Position numbers and translations under genes: made by a program. Positions 41,857 through 49,317 of a stretch of 60,833 bases of DNA are shown here, piece after piece. The notes under the pieces are model-generated. The model was given only the letters and a program-made list of their open reading frames with translations. It searched no databases and was not told the DNA's origin. The stretch comes from UBA2277 sp035477615. Its GTDB lineage: Bacteria > Patescibacteriota > Microgenomatia > UBA1400 > MFAQ01. The DNA lies in contig DATIKJ010000041.1 of NCBI GenBank assembly GCA_035477615.1, forward strand, positions 1 to 60,833. The letters are read 5' to 3'. How positions within the stretch are numbered: the stretch's first letter is position 1; the number at the start of each line of letters is the position of its first letter.

Positions 41857-43123
41857 GCCTTATCTCAGTTTTTCCAATGAAAGGAATTAATACTTCAGGA
41901 ATTTTTACCGAACCGTCTGCTTGCTGATAGTTTTCGAGAATGGCGACTAACCAGCGAGGAGAGTTACTGGCGGTATTGTTGAGCATATGAACAAATTTGA
42001 TTTCATTGTTTACGTCACGATAGCGAATATTAGCTCTTCTGGATTGGAAGTCGAGCATGATGGAGTCTGAGGCAAGTTCGCCATAGTCGTTTCGGCCTGG
42101 CATCCAAGCCTCGAGATCATATTTTTTAGCTTGGGGTTCGCCCATGTCGCCAGTACACATCTTTAAGACGCGATATGGTAGCTTGAGTTCCTGAGCTATT
42201 TCTTCAGTTAGTGCCATCATTTCCTCGTGAAGTTTGAGGGACTCGGCTAAGTCATTTTTGCAAATGACGACTTGCTCTGTTTTGACAAATTCGTGAACAC
42301 GATAGATACCTTTGGTATCTTTGCCGTAGGAGCCTGCCTCCTTGCGGTAGCATGGAGAAAAACCAATCATACGAATTGGAAGATCTTTTTCGTAGAAAAC
42401 TTCATCTTGATACATCGAAACTAAAGGAACTTCGGCAGTACCAGCGAGATAGGTTTCGTCTTCGCCTGCCTCTGAAGTAAACTTGTATGTTTCTTTTTCA
42501 CCCCAAGGAAAATGGCCGGTGTTCACAAAGGCGCGTTTCTTGAGAATTACCGGAGGAGTAACTGGAGTGTAACCTTTGGAAATAAATTTTTGAAGAGTGT
42601 ACTGCATTAGAGCAAATTGAAGCATAACGCCTTCGTTCTTTAAATAGTATCCTCGGAAACCAGCAACTTTGGAACCGCGCTCGATATCAATAAGATCAAG
42701 AGACTCACCCAGCTCAATGTGATTTTTGGGAACAAAATCAAGTTTGACGATTTCTCCCCAAGTGCGAATAACCTCATTGCCTGAGCTATCTTTGCCAACA
42801 GGCACTTCATCTAAGGGGACGCCGGGAATCTGGAGCATTTGAGCATAAAATTCTTCTTCAACCTCACGAAGTTGTGGTTCAAAAGTTTGGAGCTGTTCCT
42901 TGAGTTCTCCTGACTTGGCCATGAGCTCTTGAGTGCGAGCTGATTTTAACTGTTCGTTTAGTTTGTTTCTTTCAGCTCTTAGAAGTTCTATCTTGCCAAT
43001 GAGATCACGACGTTTCGTATCAGAAGCAAGAATTTTGTCGATAGTTTCCGGACTAAAGTTTTTGTTGGCGATCGCCCGTTTGACTTTGTCTGGGTTTTCG
43101 CGAATAAAGGCTATATCAAGCAT
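41849..43123 (-). CDS. serS: seryl-tRNA synthetase
   Basis: 424 residues, standard length. MLDIAFIRENPDKVKRAI starts the tRNA-binding coiled coil (about 25-105). Class II motif 2 is FSPCYRKEAGSYGKDTKGIYRVHEF, and motif 3 ends in the A-S-N-S-PRWLVAILENYQ region. It charges tRNA-Ser. It is the first gene of a run into the S11-like and SpeE-like genes. Confidence 0.97.
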   Translation of the reverse strand: MLDIAFIRENPDKVKRAIANKNFSPETIDKILASDTKRRDLIGKIELLRAERNKLNEQLKSARTQELMAKSGELKEQLQTFEPQLREVEEEFYAQMLQIPGVPLDEVPVGKDSSGNEVIRTWGEIVKLDFVPKNHIELGESLDLIDIERGSKVAGFRGYYLKNEGVMLQFALMQYTLQKFISKGYTPVTPPVILKKRAFVNTGHFPWGEKETYKFTSEAGEDETYLAGTAEVPLVSMYQDEVFYEKDLPIRMIGFSPCYRKEAGSYGKDTKGIYRVHEFVKTEQVVICKNDLAESLKLHEEMMALTEEIAQELKLPYRVLKMCTGDMGEPQAKKYDLEAWMPGRNDYGELASDSIMLDFQSRRANIRYRDVNNEIKFVHMLNNTASNSPRWLVAILENYQQADGSVKIPEVLIPFIGKTEIRRG

Positions 43124-43129
43124 GAGTTG

Positions 43130-43135
43130 ATTATA
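43130..43135 (-). promoter_or_regulatory. -10 box of serS, leaderless type
   Basis: TATAAT on the minus strand, 6 bases before the ATG at 43123. Confidence 0.5.
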
Positions 43136-43141
43136 TCCTTT

Positions 43142-43729
43142 TTATATTCCTAAGTTACCAGCTACTTTCTGCATGGAAGTAAGACAGATTTCAATAAAAG
43201 TTTCTAGCTTGAGATTTAAACCATCTTCTTTTTCGCAAAGAATTACTTCGTCGCGGCGAGTACCTGCGGCAAACCTGGGTTCTTTAATAAATCTTTTTAA
43301 AACGGAACTAATTTTGACATCAGCTAATTTTTGACTGGGGTAGACGTAGGCTACCGCCATGATAAGGCCGGTGAGAGAATCGGCACAGAAAAGAGACCAC
43401 TCTGCTTTTGATTTTGGCTGAACTCCGGAAATATGTGGGCCGTGAGCTTGAACTATGCGTATTACTGTGTCTGATGCTTGTAGTCCATATTTAGTTAGGG
43501 CTTCTCGTGTGTGTTTTAAGTGTTCTTCTTTCCATGGCTCTGAGTAATCGATGTCATGAATGAGACCTGCAAGAAGCCAGTCTTTTTTGGGTGGTTCGTT
43601 GGAGTCAAGTAAATTATTCTCTTTGAAATAGTCAAAAAGTCCTCCCATGCAAGCTTGTAAAGCAAGTGAGTGTGTAAATATTTTTTCGTCGAGCTGGGTT
43701 TTTACTGCAGAAAGATATGGATCATTCAT
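43142..43729 (-). CDS. HD-domain hydrolase
   Basis: 195 residues. HSLALQACMGGLFDYF, then LLAGLIHDIDYSEPW (His-Asp), HTREAL and IVQAHGP supply the metal-binding His/Asp set of small HD-domain phosphohydrolases. Such proteins act on nucleotides or related phosphates; the substrate is unknown. It lies 19 bases upstream of serS with its own -10 box. Confidence 0.82.
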   Translation of the reverse strand: MNDPYLSAVKTQLDEKIFTHSLALQACMGGLFDYFKENNLLDSNEPPKKDWLLAGLIHDIDYSEPWKEEHLKHTREALTKYGLQASDTVIRIVQAHGPHISGVQPKSKAEWSLFCADSLTGLIMAVAYVYPSQKLADVKISSVLKRFIKEPRFAAGTRRDEVILCEKEDGLNLKLETFIEICLTSMQKVAGNLGI

Positions 43730-43735
43730 ACCAAT

Positions 43736-43741
43736 ATTTTA
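43736..43741 (-). promoter_or_regulatory. -10 box of the HD-domain gene, leaderless type
   Basis: TAAAAT on the minus strand, 6 bases before the ATG at 43729. Confidence 0.4.
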
Positions 43742-43758
43742 TGACGAAATGATGTGAA

Positions 43759-44232
43759 TTACTTGACCTGTTTGATGGAGTAAGAGATTGTTCCAGATGG
43801 AGCATCCACTTCGACTGTATCTCCAACTTTTTTACCAAGGAGAGCTTTGCCGAGAGGAGATTCATGAGAAATTTTCTTAGCAGCTGGATCGGCTTCCCAT
43901 TCACCAACAATAGTAAACTCGTGATTGGAACCATTGACTTCGATGTGAACAACACTGCCGAGGCCAACCATCTCCATACCGGCTTTTTGAACATCAACAA
44001 CGACAACTCTGGTGAGGATATCTTTGAGTTCTTCAACTCGACCTTCTACGGTTGAGAGGGCTTCTTTGGCAGAGTGATACTCGGCGTTCTCCGAGAGATC
44101 ACCAAAATCACGAGCCTTTGAGAGACGTTCAATAGCCTCAGGTCGTGTCGTTTTTTCTAGTTGTTCGAGTTCATCTACCAACTGGCGATAGCCAAGGGGT
44201 GTCATCTGAACTCTTTGTGTTTGCTGGTTCAT
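43759..44232 (-). CDS. greA: transcription elongation factor GreA
   Basis: 157 residues: N-terminal coiled coil with RARDFGDLSENAEYHSAKE-type sequence (the acidic tip Asp/Glu pair is within DLSENAEY) and a C-terminal FKBP-like domain with SPLGKALLGKKVGDTVEV. It rescues backtracked RNA polymerase by stimulating transcript cleavage. It stands alone with a consensus -35 and a longer leader, unlike most neighbours. Confidence 0.96.
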   Translation of the reverse strand: MNQQTQRVQMTPLGYRQLVDELEQLEKTTRPEAIERLSKARDFGDLSENAEYHSAKEALSTVEGRVEELKDILTRVVVVDVQKAGMEMVGLGSVVHIEVNGSNHEFTIVGEWEADPAAKKISHESPLGKALLGKKVGDTVEVDAPSGTISYSIKQVK

Positions 44233-44255
44233 AATTTTTTTAATTACAGATTATA

Positions 44256-44283
44256 AATATAAGGCCTGTTTCCGATATGTCAA
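44256..44283 (-). promoter_or_regulatory. sigma70-type promoter of greA
   Basis: TTGACA (44278-44283), 16-base spacer and TATATT (44256-44261) on the minus strand; a TATAAT lies just downstream as an alternative. It predicts a leader of about 15-20 bases. Confidence 0.65.
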
Positions 44284-44389
44284 GCTGGGAAATAGGGTTT
44301 AAGCCACAAAATAGACAAGACTGCGGAAATATTGGGTTTGGGGATCTGCAGGCTTCAATCTTCTGGCTAACAGGGTGTATTTTACTCTT
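44284..44389. other. unexplained 106-base intergenic stretch
   Basis: No gene is found between the greA promoter and the tRNA-Glu promoter. The minus strand has TTGACA at 44397-44402 and TACACC 17 bases on (44374-44379), so a transcript could run toward greA through G/C-richer sequence (about 44290-44372) than the rest of the gap. This could be a small RNA or second greA leader, but no known family is recognised. Confidence 0.25.
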
Positions 44390-44419
44390 TTGAACCTGTC
44401 AAGTCAAATTTGGTACAAT
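44390..44419 (+). promoter_or_regulatory. promoter of the tRNA-Glu gene
   Basis: TTGAAC (44390-44395), 18-base spacer and TACAAT (44414-44419). The tRNA begins 17 bases after the -10 box, suitable for a short precursor 5' end. Confidence 0.55.
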
Positions 44420-44435
44420 ATACAGGTTCGTCTAA

Positions 44436-44509
44436 GGTCCCGTCGTCTAGTGGTCTAGGACATTTGGTTCTCATCCAAAAGATCGCGGGTTCGACTCCCG
44501 CCGGGATCA
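44436..44509 (+). tRNA. tRNA-Glu (anticodon CTC)
   Basis: A complete cloverleaf of 74 bases: acceptor GGTCCCG with CGGGATC (one G.U), D arm around GTCTAGTGGTCTAGGAC, anticodon stem TTTGG/CCAAA with loop TTCTCAT (CTC at the anticodon position), and T arm GCGGG TTCGACT CCCGC. CCA is not encoded; it is added later. CTC reads GAG. Confidence 0.93.
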
Positions 44510-44596
44510 CAGAAAGAGGCTAGGTGAAAATTTCATTGTTTCTTATGAACTTGATTTGATTCCAACTGAATGTGGAGTTTTATTTTTGCCAATAAA

Positions 44597-44622
44597 AAAC
44601 CCGACTCGAAAGAGGCGGGTTT
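44597..44622 (-). terminator. intrinsic terminator after the macro-domain gene
   Basis: Minus strand: AAACCCG-CCTC-TTTC-GAG-TCGGGTTT followed by TTTTTA. The stem AAACCCG/CGGGTTT has a CTC/GAG inner part and a TTTC loop. Confidence 0.8.
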
Positions 44623-44641
44623 GTAGAATATGGGAGATTCT

Positions 44642-45154
44642 TCACTTGATCATTGAACTGTCGAGAAGTAATTTTACAGCGTCAGGGTTGTTGAAAACCA
44701 CAATGTAAATTTGCAGATTCCAGTCGTCATCAGCTAGGAACTTGTCAATGGCTACTTTAATTTGATCAACTACTGCTTCCATATTCGGCTCAACGGTGCC
44801 GAGCATGACACCTGTTCGCATAAGCGGGAAAGCAACGGTCTTGTACCCTTGAACCTTAGTTTCACGAAGAGCTGAGTATATGAGGTCGCCAAGTGGCGAC
44901 AGGAGATCGTCAACTACAAAGATAACGTCCTTGAAACTGCCGGCATGCGAATGAAGTCCCTTTTTGGCAACTACAATCTTGCCGTCCTTTAATGGAATCC
45001 CCATCGCCTGCGAGTGGTATAGATTCCCTGCTACTCGCATGATTGCTCCGTCGATTCCGCCAAACCACATACATTCTGAGTTGATAAGGGTTACAAGAGC
45101 GTCTACTTCGACATCTTTGGTAACATCTCCTGTTTTAACGAATACGCTTGTCAT
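44642..45154 (-). CDS. macro-domain protein
   Basis: 170 residues, a stand-alone macro domain: GDVTKDVEVDALVTLINSEC, FGGIDGAIMRVAG (the GG-x-DGAI loop that binds ADP-ribose) and later VAFPLMRTGVMLG (phosphate loop). Such proteins bind or hydrolyse ADP-ribose, O-acetyl-ADP-ribose or related metabolites. A strong Shine-Dalgarno (AAGGAG) precedes the ATG, and the gene has its own promoter and terminator. No DarT-like toxin is adjacent. Confidence 0.88.
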   Translation of the reverse strand: MTSVFVKTGDVTKDVEVDALVTLINSECMWFGGIDGAIMRVAGNLYHSQAMGIPLKDGKIVVAKKGLHSHAGSFKDVIFVVDDLLSPLGDLIYSALRETKVQGYKTVAFPLMRTGVMLGTVEPNMEAVVDQIKVAIDKFLADDDWNLQIYIVVFNNPDAVKLLLDSSMIK

Positions 45155-45224
45155 TCTTCACTCCTTTGTAAATGAACGTGCTGGGAATATTTGAAATAAG
45201 GTTTACTTTGTGCCTATATCTCTT

Positions 45225-45237
45225 GTATTATCGATAC
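45225..45237. promoter_or_regulatory. candidate operator of the macro-domain gene
   Basis: GTATTATCGATAC has inverted GTAT/ATAC arms around a TATCGATA-like core. It lies immediately downstream of the -10 box, where a repressor could block transcription. Confidence 0.3.
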
Positions 45238-45239
45238 TT

Positions 45240-45268
45240 ATCGTACCATAAAACTGACTATAAGTCAA
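45240..45268 (-). promoter_or_regulatory. sigma70-type promoter of the macro-domain gene
   Basis: TTGACT (45263-45268), 17-base spacer and TACGAT (45240-45245) on the minus strand. The leader is about 80 bases. The -35 touches the stop codon of the preceding DHH gene. Confidence 0.65.
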
Positions 45269-46350
45269 GCTATAGGTCTAACTCTCGTGAGAGTACTTGG
45301 TTTGTTTGATTTTATCCAGTCAAATATTTTTTCTATACAGTCTGCTACTTCAAGAGATTGATCTTTTTTATAAAAAGTACCGCCTGATGCGCGATCGTGA
45401 CCACCACCAATTTTTTGTTTTTCCATAAATTCACGGACATTGACACTGTTTGGTAGAGAACGACAGGAGATGTTGATATCCCCACCTTTGTCTGGTGTGA
45501 TAACAAAACCCCATGTATAACCTTCAATGGTTCTTATGAATTCTGAAGAATATCGATGGCTAGCTTCACTAATTTCACTCCTGGTGAGATTGTTTTCTGT
45601 AGAGTATTTTCTAGTAATAAATGAGTACTGAAAATCTGGCCAGTTTTCGACTGATGAATAATGAGTGTTCTTGATAAATTCTTGGATAACTTTGAAGATT
45701 CTAGGGGAAATACTACGATATCTCGATTGAAATTCCTGAATTTCTATTTGGCCAATTTCTAACAGTTTCTGAGCGATAGTAAGAGTTGATAATTGATTTT
45801 CTTTGAGATAAGTAAAATTGCCTGTATCTCCAAGGATACCTAGGAGAAATATCTCAGCCAGCGGTTTGTCAATTTTCACATTTGTAAATAAGCTGCGATA
45901 GATTACCTCGGCGCACGATGGATATTGTGGAACTACAAGACTTAGGGTGAAGTCTTCAATAGGAGAAGAGTGGTGATCAATACAAATTGTGTGAGAGATT
46001 CTCTTTAGTACCTCTTCTTTTTTTGAAAAACGATAATAATTGTTTCCATCAACCATAATTAACAGATCTGTGTTGGAAAGATGATTGGCAATGTCATCAA
46101 CAAACTCGATTTTGTCAAAATGCTTGAATATTTTGTATTTGGTGTCCGGATCACTTGAATAGACAATTCTGGTGTTTTTTTGTGGGAAGTTGATGGAGAT
46201 GATTTCGTAGGTGGCAAGAACGCTTGAGATCGAGTCTTCATCTGGATTTTCGTGAGCGGTAATGGTGATATTGTGCGCATTGTCAACTAATTTGTTAAAC
46301 TTGGAGACAAAATTGGCTGAGATTTCTTTATATTCCACAAGGGATATCAT
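45265..46350 (-). CDS. DHH/DHHA1-family phosphoesterase (NrnA/nanoRNase-like)
   Basis: 361 residues. Motif series: ITITAHENPDEDSIS (DxD), VDGNNYYRF, ICIDHHSSP (DHH), GILGDTGNF and C-terminal DHHA1 with KIGGGHDRASGG. The pattern fits NrnA-like nano-RNase or pAp phosphatase enzymes, which depend on manganese. It would complement oligoribonuclease in the window or act on nucleotide signals. It is separated by a terminator from the L,D-transpeptidase gene. Confidence 0.86.
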   Translation of the reverse strand: MISLVEYKEISANFVSKFNKLVDNAHNITITAHENPDEDSISSVLATYEIISINFPQKNTRIVYSSDPDTKYKIFKHFDKIEFVDDIANHLSNTDLLIMVDGNNYYRFSKKEEVLKRISHTICIDHHSSPIEDFTLSLVVPQYPSCAEVIYRSLFTNVKIDKPLAEIFLLGILGDTGNFTYLKENQLSTLTIAQKLLEIGQIEIQEFQSRYRSISPRIFKVIQEFIKNTHYSSVENWPDFQYSFITRKYSTENNLTRSEISEASHRYSSEFIRTIEGYTWGFVITPDKGGDINISCRSLPNSVNVREFMEKQKIGGGHDRASGGTFYKKDQSLEVADCIEKIFDWIKSNKPSTLTRVRPIA

Positions 46351-46360
46351 AGCATTAAAA

Positions 46361-46380
46361 AACCCGCTATAAGCGGGTTT
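46361..46380. terminator. bidirectional intrinsic terminator
   Basis: AACCCGCTATAAGCGGGTTT-type hairpin (CCCGC/GCGGG) with A-runs on one side and T-runs on the other. On the minus strand it ends the L,D-transpeptidase transcript (stop at 46387). Confidence 0.8.
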
Positions 46381-46386
46381 TTGAGT

Positions 46387-47145
46387 CTATGGAATAACAA
46401 TAACGGGAGTTCCGAGAGGTGCCCAGTCGTATAGCCACTTGGCTTCGTCGGTTTTCATATTGACGCATCCGTGACTCATGGGGTTACCAAAGTTGCTGTG
46501 CCAGTAAGTGCCATGCAGGCCGTAGCCTTCAAAAAAATACATCGTCCATGGGACATTAGCTAAGTCGTAATCATCACCCTTCATTCGAGTTGATTCAAGT
46601 TTGATATATATTTTGAAATTTCCTTGAATTGTAGGATGTTTAGCTACACCTGTGGATACCAAAAATTCTTTTTGAATCTCACCATTTTCATAAGCATATG
46701 CTTTTTGTTCGGACAAAATGACCAAAATTTGTTTTTCTGTTTTGGATATGATTGATGGCGTGGAGTTTGGATCAGGAATCCGAAGTGTTTGTCCTACAAT
46801 AATTAAATTAGGATCGGTGATGTCGTTTTCAATAGCAATTAGAGCAATCGGTACTGAGAACATAACTGAGATTTGTCCAAGAGTATCCCCTTTTTGAACC
46901 TGATAATCAAAAGGGAATGCTGGAATGGGTGTTGAAGTGAAAGTAGGTTCTGGGGTAAAAGTCTCCGTAATTACTGGCTCGATCGTGATACTGGCAGTGG
47001 TAGTAGGTTCTGGGGTAAAAGATGGGTGGGACGTAACCGAAGGAACAAGTGGTGTTGTATTCCCTTCTTTCACACTACAAGAGAAGAGTGCTAGCGATAT
47101 GAAAATCGACCAAATTAACGATATAGCTCGTTTGGATTTGCGCAA
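46387..47145 (-). CDS. LysM and L,D-transpeptidase (YkuD) lipoprotein
   Basis: 252 residues from a TTG at 47145, chosen because AAGGAG lies 7 bases before it and it gives a clean lipoprotein signal with C23 (LFSC). An ATG at 47241 gives 32 extra residues without support. After a Thr/Pro-rich linker come LysM (VQKGDTLGQISVMFSVP to QTLRIPDP, about 110-155) and a YkuD domain with SHGCVNM (catalytic Cys). It should form 3-3 crosslinks in peptidoglycan. The organism thus has both D,D- and L,D-type wall enzymes. Confidence 0.86.
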   Translation of the reverse strand: MRKSKRAISLIWSIFISLALFSCSVKEGNTTPLVPSVTSHPSFTPEPTTTASITIEPVITETFTPEPTFTSTPIPAFPFDYQVQKGDTLGQISVMFSVPIALIAIENDITDPNLIIVGQTLRIPDPNSTPSIISKTEKQILVILSEQKAYAYENGEIQKEFLVSTGVAKHPTIQGNFKIYIKLESTRMKGDDYDLANVPWTMYFFEGYGLHGTYWHSNFGNPMSHGCVNMKTDEAKWLYDWAPLGTPVIVIP

Positions 47146-47248
47146 TATAGTCTCCTTTTTAATGAACTTGTTTTCGGAATATTGTATCATTTTGTGGATA
47201 GAGCAAGTTTTTTTAATATTTATCATGTTGTTTTTGGTCAAGATGAGA

Positions 47249-47254
47249 TAAAAT
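47249..47254 (+). promoter_or_regulatory. -10 box of the TrmH-family gene, leaderless type
   Basis: TAAAAT on the plus strand, 6 bases before the GTG at 47261. Confidence 0.4.
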
Positions 47255-47260
47255 GTAAGC

Positions 47261-48004
47261 GTGAAAAGAAATCCTGAATTTATTACTCTCGAAGGTCGGA
47301 ATATGGTGCATGATGCGCTGACGTCGGAACAGAAAATAGCCTCTGTACTTTTGGCTACGGCTACATTGAGTGACCCTAGGATTAGAGAAATAGAGAATCT
47401 AGCCAGAAAAAATGGTGTGCCTGTTCAGAAAGTTTCCTCTGAAGAGCTGGAAAAGATGTGTGATAGTCGAAACCCACAGGGTGTTGTGGCCCTTATGAGT
47501 ATTCCTGAAGCACCAACCTTGGAACAGATTTTAAAAGAAAAACGAAACGCTTTTCTCCTTTTGGTTAACCATATAGATTATGAACAAAATTTGGGAGCGA
47601 TACTGCGTACTGCATGGGCGGCAGGAGTGGACGCAGTAATTGCTTCTCCTAATGGCGTCCACGAACTAACTCCAGTGGTGACGAAAGTATCTATGGGAGC
47701 GGCGGCTTATGTTCCATTATTGGGAATGAGTATGTTCCAAGCAATCAAACTCCTTCATGAGTATGCTGTACCTGTGGTGGGAGTGGAAGTAGATATGGGT
47801 ACACCCTTTACCGAGACAAATCTGCGAGGACCTGTTGCTTTTGTAATGGGAGGAGAGTCTGTGGGTTTGTCTGAACCATTGCAAAAAGAATGTGACATTT
47901 TTGTAAATATTCCAATGATAAGAGAAGTAGCTTCTTTGAACGTAAGCGTGGCAACTGCTCTAGTTTTGTTTGAGAAGCTACGTCAGGAAAAAATTTGCAA
48001 ATAA
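47261..48004 (+). CDS. TrmH/SpoU-family RNA 2'-O-methyltransferase
   Basis: 247 residues from a GTG. An N-terminal substrate-binding part (about 1-90, L30e-like) is followed by the SPOUT knot: NHIDYEQNLGAILRTAWAAG (motif 1, Asn and Arg), VAFVMGGESVGLSE (motif 2) and VASLNVSVATALVLFE (motif 3). It methylates ribose in rRNA or tRNA; the RlmB type of 23S rRNA is the closest by layout, but the target is not proven. It converges on the kinase-like gene. Confidence 0.9.
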   Translation: MKRNPEFITLEGRNMVHDALTSEQKIASVLLATATLSDPRIREIENLARKNGVPVQKVSSEELEKMCDSRNPQGVVALMSIPEAPTLEQILKEKRNAFLLLVNHIDYEQNLGAILRTAWAAGVDAVIASPNGVHELTPVVTKVSMGAAAYVPLLGMSMFQAIKLLHEYAVPVVGVEVDMGTPFTETNLRGPVAFVMGGESVGLSEPLQKECDIFVNIPMIREVASLNVSVATALVLFEKLRQEKICK

Positions 48005-48613
48005 TTATTTTTTTTCGATATTGGGATGATGAATTTCTGGATCAAATTTAAGTACATCTCGAAGATAGTTTTCACATTCTCGATATAGATCAGCTTTGGA
48101 TCCGGCATTCCACAAAACAATATTCGCCATTTCTAAACACTTGCCAACTTGTTGGCCATTTTCAGGTTCACCTATACCAAAGTCACGATTATCATCTCTT
48201 TCGAAGTCTACTGATGTTTTGCCATCTTCTCCCCTACTTATGACTCTATCTAGATACCACTCAAGGCGTTTTTCTTTTGGAGCATGAACACCAATAATTT
48301 TGGCATTTAATATATCCCGGAGAAAGGTAATTTCATCTGGGTTACGAACACCATCGATGACAATATTGTCTTCAGTGTTGGCTATAATTTCTAAAGTCCG
48401 TTCGGCCAGCACGGCACCTCCGTAAGTTAGTCTTAGCTCATTACCAACATCTTGGAGGAGAGTTCTTGTGATTTCTTGTCCTCGCGACTTTATTTCTTCT
48501 CTTATTCTGTCTGACAATACTTGATGGTGAAAACCTAAGCTTATTAAATGATTTGCCACGGTGCCCTTGCCAGAACAAAGTGAGCCAGTTAAGCCAATAA
48601 TGATTTTATCCAT
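48005..48613 (-). CDS. P-loop nucleotide/CoA-kinase-like protein
   Basis: 202 residues. IIGLTGSLCSGKGTVANHL is the Walker A; LSDRIREEI, VIDGVRNPDEI and REKRLEWYLDRV-type sequences resemble the dephospho-CoA kinase/dNMP-kinase branch. The family also contains AAA-type nucleotide kinases from small genomes. Substrate is not assigned. It ends right at the end of the TrmH-family gene, and its ATG is divergent from the gene at 48640. Confidence 0.75.
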   Translation of the reverse strand: MDKIIIGLTGSLCSGKGTVANHLISLGFHHQVLSDRIREEIKSRGQEITRTLLQDVGNELRLTYGGAVLAERTLEIIANTEDNIVIDGVRNPDEITFLRDILNAKIIGVHAPKEKRLEWYLDRVISRGEDGKTSVDFERDDNRDFGIGEPENGQQVGKCLEMANIVLWNAGSKADLYRECENYLRDVLKFDPEIHHPNIEKK

Positions 48614-48619
48614 AGGAAA

Positions 48620-48632
48620 AGTGTACTACAAT
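48620..48632. promoter_or_regulatory. divergent leaderless -10 boxes
   Basis: Minus strand TACACT (48620-48625), 6 bases before the ATG at 48613; plus strand TACAAT (48627-48632), 7 bases before the ATG at 48640. Confidence 0.4.
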
Positions 48633-48639
48633 ATTTTTT

Positions 48640-48942
48640 ATGGCTGCAAAATACTTAGAAATTTTCAACGAAATGGTGTCAAAATACGAAAAAGAGTTTG
48701 ATACTTTTCAGGAACTCCATGATAAATATGAAAAGAATCCACAAAAATGGCAGAATGAGTTTAATGCTGAAGGTGCAAAGATAATGGAGATTGTTCGAGA
48801 ACACGAAAATCGTCTTTGTGGACACATGGAAAACACTAATAATGCGACTTACTCGGCAAATTTGGCTGAAAAATTTCGAAATGAGATTAAAAGATATTTA
48901 CCTAAGTTGGACATGATCGGTGTAAAGATAAGTTGTGGATAA
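48640..48942 (+). CDS. unrecognised small helical protein
   Basis: 100 residues, cytosolic, mostly Glu/Lys/Asn-rich helices (YLEIFNEMVSKYEKEF opens it) with a single HENRLCGHM segment that could bind a metal. No family is recognised. It faces the kinase-like gene divergently and converges on the anchored protein at 48946 with a 3-base gap. Confidence 0.5.
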   Translation: MAAKYLEIFNEMVSKYEKEFDTFQELHDKYEKNPQKWQNEFNAEGAKIMEIVREHENRLCGHMENTNNATYSANLAEKFRNEIKRYLPKLDMIGVKISCG

Positions 48943-48945
48943 TCT

Positions 48946-49317
48946 TTATTGAACACCGCAGTCGGATTTTATTTTTTCTATTAGTATCGTACAAAATTGA
49001 TCTGAAGCTGTTTTTTTGATCTGGATTATTTGTTCGTTGGCTAAGTCGGCGGCTTTTTTGCTGACTTCGTCTGTGATTTGTTTTAGGGGAGAGTCGCCAC
49101 TGTAGTCGGTGTAGGTACCCATTACTTGAGGAGTAGGAATTTTTATTTTGTCTGGTAGAACATTATTGGCAGTTTGAACAGCTGGAATTACAACTGAGTT
49201 TTGGAATGAGGGATTTTTTATATAGTAATCAACCGGATTAGAAATTTGAGGAAACATTTTATACAATCCAAATAATGCGAGAGTAATTAGAATAACTCGT
49301 ACAAATACATTGTTCAT
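48946..49317 (-). CDS. unrecognised anchored or secreted small protein
   Basis: 123 residues: N-terminal helix at about 6-20 (VRVILITLALFGLYKMF) that may be a signal peptide or anchor, then a polar domain with VMGTYTDYSG and two late cysteines (QFCTIL, SDCGVQ). No family is seen. Its ATG shares one base with the stop of the ATP-cone nuclease gene, which suggests coupling but not common function. Confidence 0.5.
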   Translation of the reverse strand: MNNVFVRVILITLALFGLYKMFPQISNPVDYYIKNPSFQNSVVIPAVQTANNVLPDKIKIPTPQVMGTYTDYSGDSPLKQITDEVSKKAADLANEQIIQIKKTASDQFCTILIEKIKSDCGVQ

